DNA from: Sipunculus nudus
Taxonomy: Eukaryota > Annelida > Sipuncula > Golfingiida > Sipunculidae
Direction of reading: 5' to 3'
Assembly (NCBI GenBank): GCA_026874595.1
Contig: CM049320.1
Coordinates: forward strand, 50,046,714-50,110,713
Length of the DNA: 64,000 bases
In this document: positions 56,412-64,000 of the stretch, one piece after another
How the letters are laid out: the number at the start of each line of letters is the position of its first letter
Numbering within the stretch: the first letter of the stretch is position 1
The notes under the pieces: generated by a model
Told to the model about the DNA's origin: nothing
Database searches by the model: none
Seen by the model: the letters and a program-made list of their open reading frames with translations, nothing else
Translations under genes and position numbers: made by a program

Positions 56412-56573
56412 ATCACGAAAGATTCGTTAGTGATGATATGCAGTTACTCAATCGTTTATTCCTCTGTAATTTAGTTTTGAGATTGTTGTATTTCAGCCTC
56501 TGGAATGACGTCAGCATAGCTTGGCGAAGGATGTCTAGTCCCTCTTTTGGAGCAGGGATGAAGGTTCCTTTTT
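56412..56573 (-). other. Conserved block in both segment copies, possible short ORF
   Basis: Copy A on the minus strand reads FIPAPKEGLDILRQAMLTSF, then QRLKYNNLKTKL. The copy B equivalent (about 61560-61700) is very similar but has TAA for the Gln of LRQAM. This is among the best conserved parts of the duplication. Only about 50 codons lie between stops, so coding is doubtful. Confidence 0.3.
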
Positions 56574-57780
56574 AAATTTTGTACATAAAAATTAAAAAAA
56601 TCGGAGGTTGTGTATTCTCTTTAAACACTCTTTGTATTATCTAATTTGTAAATTCTTTGAATAGAGTATCTATGCGCTTTTGTAGATTTGGTTTCCAATG
56701 GAAATATATACCTTTTTTAGTCCTGCTTTCATCGTTAAGTTAGTTCGATACGTTTTAGAGGGAGATTATACCTTACCCTTGGCTCTGCTTTATTAGGAAC
56801 CAGGCCAATGAAAAAGGATAAATAGGTCTCTGTTTAGATGACACCATGATGCTTTTGTGGCATTTTAAACTCTTCCTGAGAATATTGCCTTTTTGACATT
56901 ATACATGCAAACACATTTATAAACACGCGATACATCCTCACAGTAATATAATGATCACATAAATAAGCACCTCACAGCAATGACATATGGCACGAAACGT
57001 TAAATAACGATAAATATATTCATTGTATCCGAAAACACTCGAACTCCCCTCCGTAATATGTTAAAAAGTGAATAAACCCGTGACACATCACCACAGTTAT
57101 ATAGTGAACACAATATAATATTATATATAATATATAGTAATATATATACATACGTTCACAAACCTTTTCCTTGTCTAAGAAACCCTCCAGTCCTTGTTAT
57201 TTCGTTATATATTAAAGCATTACTCAATCTATAACTGAAAGCAGAATAACTTTATGTATTTTCGGAAAATGCTGTTTAATAGTCAGATATTCAAATTAAA
57301 AGGATCATGCAGACAATATATTTTATCAGTCCCCACGTTTATCCAGGACGCTTCCTTATTAAGGAAAACTAAATTTTTAGCCGAATATGATATATCGATC
57401 CTTTTCCTGACGTAATTTCAAACCATAGTACTATTTCATTTTCTGTTGTAAACGTGGTAACCAGTGGAAAAGGGAAGAGCACTGTTTTTAAATTAATTCC
57501 GTTTTGTTTTTGAGACGCTTATCTGGAAGACTACAGGTACAACAACTATCCCCTCTGGTGTTCAGTGTGTTGAGCTTTGTATGCACTGCACAAAATGCTT
57601 TTCATGCCAGTCTAAATTGGTCTTCATAGATCGTTGTAAAGTTGAAATAACTTCCAGGAACAGTAAAAGATATAAAATGATGAATAGCGGTATTTATCCC
57701 AGGTTTAATGTTAATGACATGCATAGGCCTAATCATTTATTGTCCAGGGGAAGTAACAAGGAGCCGTTATACACAAACAT

Positions 57781-57785
<5 letters not shown>

Positions 57786-57811
<26 letters not shown>

Positions 57812-57872
57812 AATTAATCTATAGGTCGTAAAATGTCTGACGAAACTTCCTCTTCATTATATATATATACAT

Positions 57873-57906
<34 letters not shown>

Positions 57907-57907
57907 C
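57786..57907. repeat. (TA)n and (TG)n tracts
   Basis: TA run 57786-57811 and a TG/TA run 57874-57907. Equivalent but longer runs occur in copy B. Confidence 0.9.
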
Positions 57908-58086
57908 ATACATAAGTTTTCCAAGTTTCCCTAAATCTTCAGTGTATACTAGTACGCAACAACTGTAGCCTCATAATTGTTCTATAATAACGTCTATTTT
58001 ACAGTGTTCATAGTTTATATGACCTAGCAAAGAATGTTAGTGATGAAGGAACAACCAGCCTGCTTGCAACGCCCGTAGTCGTGTCT

Positions 58087-60930
58087 CTCCTCCATCTAAA
58101 GAATAAACTTCATTGGCGATATTAAGTGGAATGTATTGAAATAAAGGAACAAAAATTATGACTGTAAAATTATTAAATCTACGGTTGGTGCTGTTTTATC
58201 GACTGCTTGGTGTTTATTTTAGGCACTAAAGGATATAATAATGTGGTCTGGAAAGGTAGATACCCTATTGCAAAACGGGCGGGGGGATGGGGGGGAATCA
58301 ACACCCTGACTAAGGCAACATTTGTGCCTATAGTGTTTAATATACTTTATTCATACGTAACTCTCTCAAACAGAAAAAAGGAAAGAGAACAATGCCCGTC
58401 TTATAAATAGCCCCTAATTAATAACTCAAATTGTTTCCTGTTACTGACAATCTAGCACGAGGTTATTCTATGTCTCTGCGGTGAATCCTGTTCAATTCTT
58501 AGGTTGAGATTGGTGATCACTCACATGCCGTTACCAAAAAAGACCCTTGATACATGGTATCTGGTAACTATTATTTTCAGTCATGAATATTCGTTGCATG
58601 AAGGAAAATGCTGCACAACTGACAGAAAACCTGAAGAAAACTCTGATATTATGCAATCAGTTCTACCTGGGTTGTGTAACAAAGTTTTTGAGCAGAATAT
58701 TATATGCGTGTTTAGATATGTAAATTTTATAGGAAAATAGATTCATCATATTTTAGAAATCATTCAGACTGAACATTTCTTAGAAGTGACTTATAATCAG
58801 CTGTTTTTTTTTTGTGATAATATGTTTTCGGTCAATCAATAACGTTTTCTGTATTCTTATCCTAAGATTTTTTTTATATTTCCATATGGTCCCTTATCGA
58901 GCTTTTCAGGTTTTTGTTGAGGTATACGCCCTGAACTTCTCGCATATAGCACTAACCCTCAAAATCATGGATATCGCTGGTCCCATATTAAATTGGACAC
59001 CATTTATAGTTAAACAAAAATATTGATGTAATAAAAAAAAGCACAATAATCCTCTCGTGTCTTTCTTTGCCTATAACTGTTATAGCATTAAGGATAACAG
59101 TTATCTTTCCAGAGAAAATGTTTATTAGTGCATTTGTATGAAAGTGATCCATTAATTTCTTGATTAAATCAAAATCGTCCTCACAAAAATATATCTTCAA
59201 TTGTATCGATTCATGTCGGATAGCCTGGCGTATTTTCAAACCATTTTAATATTTCAAAAAAACAGATGGCGTTAATGTATAGATTGCATGGCAGCGTTTC
59301 AGCGGTATCCCTTCCATTTTGTTAAAGGAGGATAGTCTCCTCAAATCGATTCCCGGCTGCTAGTATTAACAATCCTTTTCATTTTACCTATTTCAAATAA
59401 ACATCTTCTCATTTATAGAGTCTCTCTGTCTTTTTGGGTCGATTTAATCAAACCACGGGTTGACGAACAAAGCCGAGGGTTAGGTAATCACAGTCTTTTT
59501 AGATTATGTCGTTTGATATTTCAAGAGAATATTAAATGCAGAATTGGAATTTTAAATTGTAAGGGAAATTTTGTTGCATGTTTGGGATTACTAAGTTAAA
59601 GATTTGGTTTTTTTTACTTTGCTGTTTTCTACATAGAACAAGATTTTCTACAGAATGATGGTACGTTGAATGAATTTGACAGCGACTGTCAGCGTTTTAC
59701 ACTCAGTTGAATTTAATACAAAGATCTGAGATGGTTTGATTGGTACATGTAAATTTTAAAGATTATTTTGCATCATCAATTTGGTAATTGTTCGTCTCCT
59801 ACAAACAGTGATATATTCTGTTAGTTGTTGATTTTACATGAAGCAAACTGCCACTGCCACGAACAACTCTTATTGTATCTGACTACTCATGTCAGTACAA
59901 ACAGGACATCTTTATGTCTATGTCACAATTCTACAGCACATAAGCTGCTTTTCCATTATTCATGCTTTTTATGCGTTCCTTTATCATGACTGTTTATTTG
60001 TTTCATTTTAATCATTTAAAAAACTGTTGGCAGATTTTAGTGTTGATATGATGTGGACATGTAGGACACACTCCCTGCCTTGAGTAATGTCTGCCTTTGA
60101 AGTCATGCCTTGATGTTGAGTCACTAATACCGGAAAATACATTTACATTAGCATGACATCTGCTCCGACCTGCAACATATTACCTGTAACAGACAGTCCA
60201 TAGGGGGAATCACGGCGACACCTCATTCATAAATGGTGTATTCTCTATAGATCCATAGTTGTGTCCACTTGTCCCTTCACAATTGTATCAGCACTTCATG
60301 CCGTGGGAACACCGGCGGGATAATAGGTCCAGATCCCCCCAGCAGGAAGAGTCAGTGCCTTGATGGTAGAGGTATAGGCAGGACCGGCCATTTCTGCTGA
60401 ACTTTTTCTCATGTTACACACTGTCCATTACAAAAGTTAATATACCCTATTCCTGGCATTTTCTTATCAATTATAACAAATCACTGCATAATTTACCCCA
60501 AAAAAACATAAAATGGATGTTACTTTTGTTCACGTGTAGCATATGTCTTTTTTATGAACTTTCAATACGTAAGAATGCGAAAATAGCATTTTCTTTGTTG
60601 GAATTTTTTTTAAAGTATAGCATTAATCATCTTGAATAAAAGGCATCGGTATTAGCTAGACTAAACGGAATATAAGTGTGGCATAAAAAATGTTCCTACA
60701 GAATCTACTATTTGATCTATATAAATAAACCTCCCTTTTCAATATAGGTGAAGGCCTTATTTTCGCAGTCTTGATTTCATCATACTGTAATGCTTTTGAC
60801 TGCGGGGGGACGCGCTGTCCACATGACAGCTTCTAATAATCGGTAGTAATGAGAAACCGAGTCTCCCCCCCTCCCTCTTTCTCTCTCTCTCCAAAGAATA
60901 TTTGTGTATGTGTCTGTCAATCCTTTTCTG
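58087..60930. other. Spacer between the two segment copies
   Basis: No gene. A block near 59222 (cctggcgtattttcaaacc) resembles blocks at 55991, 57409 and 61165 (cctgacg..atttcaaac), so fragments of the same repeat family extend into the spacer. A CT-rich tract lies at 60866-60892. Confidence 0.5.
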
Positions 60931-62562
60931 ACTGGTCCTACTAAGGCTATATATCATAAAGTGTTTTGTCCCTGTCAAAATTAGATACCTTGATGTATGC
61001 CTTAATGGAGTATGTGTTATTCTCTTCAATAGATCATTTATTAAAATCTGTTTACCACAACATCAAAATAACAAATCGACCGTACATATCAAGCAAATTA
61101 CCTTCTTAACGGACGCCGTGTATTCAGAAAACGGTAAACCAAACCTTTTATGTGGATCCAGTTTTCCTGACGCTTTTCCAAACACATAATATTTCGTAGA
61201 CCCGTTTTATCATTACAACCATCCTCAACGCTGTGTTTCTGAGAGGAGCACTCTTTTGAATTGACTTTCGACGATTTGCATACTGTTTCATACATACTGT
61301 TTCATGATTTAATAATCTGATGTCACTTCATTCACGCAAGACTCTTTATCTTATTTCTCTAAACATTTCATGCCACTGAACAACCATAACACGTACATGT
61401 AAACACAGATATAAATATCGTATTGCAAGATTCTCTTCAGGGGTAAATTAAGGAACAAGCAAATGTCATTATAAGTATTTGTAAAGAATAACTGAAAGTT
61501 CTAACTGAATCCCCGTACTGACAATGTAGGATGGGGTTATACATTTGCTGTGTGAGTATCACTTAAGATTCATTAGTGGTGATATGCCGTTACTCAATTG
61601 TTTATCCCTGGGTAATTTAGTTTTGAGATTGTTGTATTTCAGCCTCTGGAATGACGTAAGCATAGCTTAGCGGAGGATGTCCAGTCCCTCTTTTGCTGCA
61701 GTGATAAAGATAACTTGTTAAAATTTGATACATTAAAATTAACAAACAAACCAAACGATGTGTAGTCTCTTTAAACCCTCTTTGTGTTGTTTAATTTGTA
61801 AATTCTTGGAATAGAGGTTTTATGCGCATTTGTAGATTTGGTTTCTAAGGGAATAAATTACCTTTTTTAGTTCTACTTTTATAGTTAAGTTAGTTAGATA
61901 CGTTTTAGTAGGAGATCAGACCTTACCCTTGGCTCTGCAAAATTAGGAGCCAGGCCCATGGCAAAGGAAAAATAGTGAGGTCTCTGTTTAGATGTCACCG
62001 TGATGCTTATGTGGCGTTTTAAAGTTTTCCTGGGAATATTGCCTTTTTGACATTATACATGCAAACATTATTATAAACGCGCGACCCATGACCACAGTAA
62101 TATATTGATCACATCAATAAGCACCTCACAGCAATAATATATGGCACGAAACGATAAATACGCGACATATCACTTCAGTAATATATTCATCGTATCAGAA
62201 AAAACTCGATACATCAGTGAATAATCACGTGACACATAACCACAGTTATATATCGAACACAATGATAAACACGACATATCTCTACAGTAATATATTGCAC
62301 ACAAAAATTATTACCCGATACCTTACAATAGTAATATATTGCACACAACAAAATTTACCCCACTCATCATCGCAGAAATATATTAATCACATCAATACAC
62401 AACATTGATCACACCTGACACGATATATTGTAATATAAATATATATAATACTACATATAATATATAGTGATATACGTTCACAATTTCTTCCTTGTCTGAA
62501 AAACCCTCCAGTCCTTGTTATTTATTTACATATTAAAGCATTACTTAATCTATAACTGAAAG

Positions 62563-62845
62563 CAGAATAACATTTATTTTCGGAAACAAAGAAAAAAGTG
62601 CTGTTTAATTAACAGTCAGATTTTCAAATTAATGGGAACATGCAGACAATATATTTATAAGTCTCCACGTTCATCCAAGACGCTTCCTTATTTCGGAAAC
62701 CTATAACTATAAATCTATAACTGAAAGCAGATTTTACATTTATTTTCGGAAACAAAGTGCTGTTTAGTTAACAGTCAGATTTTCTAATTTATAAGAACAT
62801 GCAGACAATATATTTATAAGTCCCCACTCCTCCAGGACGCTTCCT
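62563..62845. repeat. Tandem duplication inside copy B
   Basis: Two units of about 135-145 bp, each running from ctataactgaaagcag to cttccttatttcgg. Copy A has only one unit (57230-57366). Confidence 0.85.
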
Positions 62846-63654
62846 TATTTCGGAAAACTAAATTTTTAGCCGAATATGATATATTGATTTTTTCCTGATG
62901 TAATTTCAAACCATAGTACTATTTCATTTTTTTTATGTAAACTTGGTAATCAGTGGAAAAGGGAAAACTGTTTTAAATTTATTTATGTCGTTCTATTTTT
63001 GAGACACTAAATGCATTTTTATCGTAGCATGCAGGCCATGCATTATTATTCATAATTCAGGCATGGTGTGTCATCACACTCCATTAAGCCTCTTGAGGCA
63101 TTTACCCGAGTTCTTTATTATACATGCTAGCGGACAAAAGGCATATTCAGATCCATGTTTATTCGAATATTCTTGAAGGAATTATACCATTTATATGTAA
63201 GTGACAATCATATCATGGAAAAACATGTATATACGTAAATATAGATATTATTTATGCAATTATTTTATGTTTTATCGGATGTTCAAAGAATATATCTGTT
63301 TTCAAGTAATGATATGGCTCACTACCTAATGCGGTATTTATATAATACCGGAAATCTAATGAGAGTGGTGAAGGAAGTCGTAAAAACAAATTATCTGGAA
63401 AACTACAGATACATTAACTTCCCCTCTGGTGTACAGTGTGTCCAGCTCATCCATTCAACTGAGCTGTGTATGCACTGCACATAATGCTTTTCATTGCCAG
63501 TCTAAATTCATCTTCATACATCGTTGTTAAGTTGAAATAACTTCCAGAGCCAGGAAAAGATATAAAAATGACGAATAGCGGTATTTAGCACAGGTTAAAT
63601 GATAATGACATGCATGGGCCTAATCATTAATTGGGGAAAGTTACAAAGAGCCGT

Positions 63655-63657
<3 letters not shown>

Positions 63658-63707
<50 letters not shown>

Positions 63708-63775
63708 TAATAATATATATATATATTAATCTACAGGTCGTAAAATTTCTGACGAAACGTGATTCCTCTTTATAT

Positions 63776-63831
<56 letters not shown>
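63658..63831. repeat. (TA)n tracts of copy B
   Basis: TA runs at 63658-63703, 63711-63725 and 63776-63831 give Tyr/Ile ORFs that are artefacts. Confidence 0.95.
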
Positions 63832-63840
<9 letters not shown>

Positions 63841-64000
63841 AGGTTTTCCAAGTTTCCCTAAATCGTCCATGTATACTAGTACGCAACAACTGTAGCCTCA
63901 TAATTGTCCTTTAAAAACTTTTACAGTGTTCATTGTGTTTATAGCCTGGCACGGAGTGATAGTGATGAAGGAAGCCTGCTTTCACCGCCAGTAGTCGTGC

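Larger units (their letters stand above)
54146..58086. repeat. Segmental duplication, copy A (contains Tigger insertion)
   Basis: From ggtcctacataagg near 54148 to about 58086 this segment matches 60931-64000 in the same order and orientation. Shared blocks include gttttgtccctgtcaaa, cgaccgtatatatcaa, ttgagattgttgtatttcag and gtagcctcataattgt. Copy A carries a 1598-bp transposon that copy B lacks, and lacks about 390 bp present in copy B at 63007-63391. It is mostly non-coding. Confidence 0.9.
60931..64000. repeat. Segmental duplication, copy B (empty target site, runs off the window)
   Basis: Collinear with copy A from ggtcctactaaggc near 60933 to the window end. At about 61009 it reads ggag-TA-tgtgttattc where copy A has the Tigger element between TA and TA-tgtttattc. 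Extra material: a tandem duplication of about 135 bp (about 62563-62700 and 62709-62845, each with attttcggaaacaaag), ATATT-rich sequence at 62170-62440, and about 390 bp at 63007-63391. Confidence 0.9.

Overview
The window is AT-rich eukaryotic (animal) DNA. It has short phase-matched exons separated by long introns, GT-AG splice sites, many (TA)n tracts, tRNA-derived SINE relics, a non-LTR reverse transcriptase relic and pogo/Tigger DNA transposons. The recognisable protein domains (F-type lectin/fucolectin, EGF-like, sushi) and the style of the repeats suggest a lophotrochozoan, most likely a mollusc; that assignment is inference. There is no sign of bacterial gene organisation, and most open frames are repeat or chance ORFs. 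All exon calls come from reading splice sites and frames by eye.

Layout. 1-5.4 kb: no gene, apart from a decayed CR1/L2-like LINE at about 4.25-5.05 kb. 5.4-14.7 kb (+): exons of a decayed secreted-protein gene: a Cys-rich exon (5424-5629), a 107-nt exon (8290-8396) and a sushi exon (14533-14731). A recent 1402-bp tandem duplication lies between them; each unit carries a signal-peptide-type first exon (11489-11540 and 12891-12942). 18.5-20.3 kb: a tandem array of palindromes and a 336-bp tandem repeat. 20.5-26.3 kb (-): a paralogous gene in convergent orientation with a signal-peptide exon, the same 206-nt Cys-rich exon, a 107-nt exon and a 192-nt sushi exon. The two loci have the same exon order, lengths and phases, but each has its own in-frame stops.

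26.3-40.3 kb holds repeats only: foldback and (TA)n elements, a pogo-like element at 30.3-31.7 kb and retroelement tails. 40.4-49.8 kb (+) is the best gene: seven exons, all joined in phase 1, encoding signal peptide - two F-type lectin domains (two exons each) - EGF-like exon - Ser/Thr-containing linker, with the 3' end not found. Its second intron carries a roughly 2.7-kb, 45-bp minisatellite. Its third intron carries a miniature LTR element with an exact tRNA-Pro-type primer-binding site and tRNA-like promoter boxes inside the LTRs.

51.3 kb (-) has an unassigned 111-aa ORF. 54.1-58.1 kb and 60.9-64.0 kb are two copies of one segment. The first is interrupted by a 1.6-kb Tigger deletion derivative; the second keeps the empty TA target site.

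The genes look like secreted, lectin- or complement-like recognition proteins. Coexistence of an apparently intact lectin gene with degraded, duplicated and inverted relatives of another secreted family suggests a fast-turning-over multigene region.
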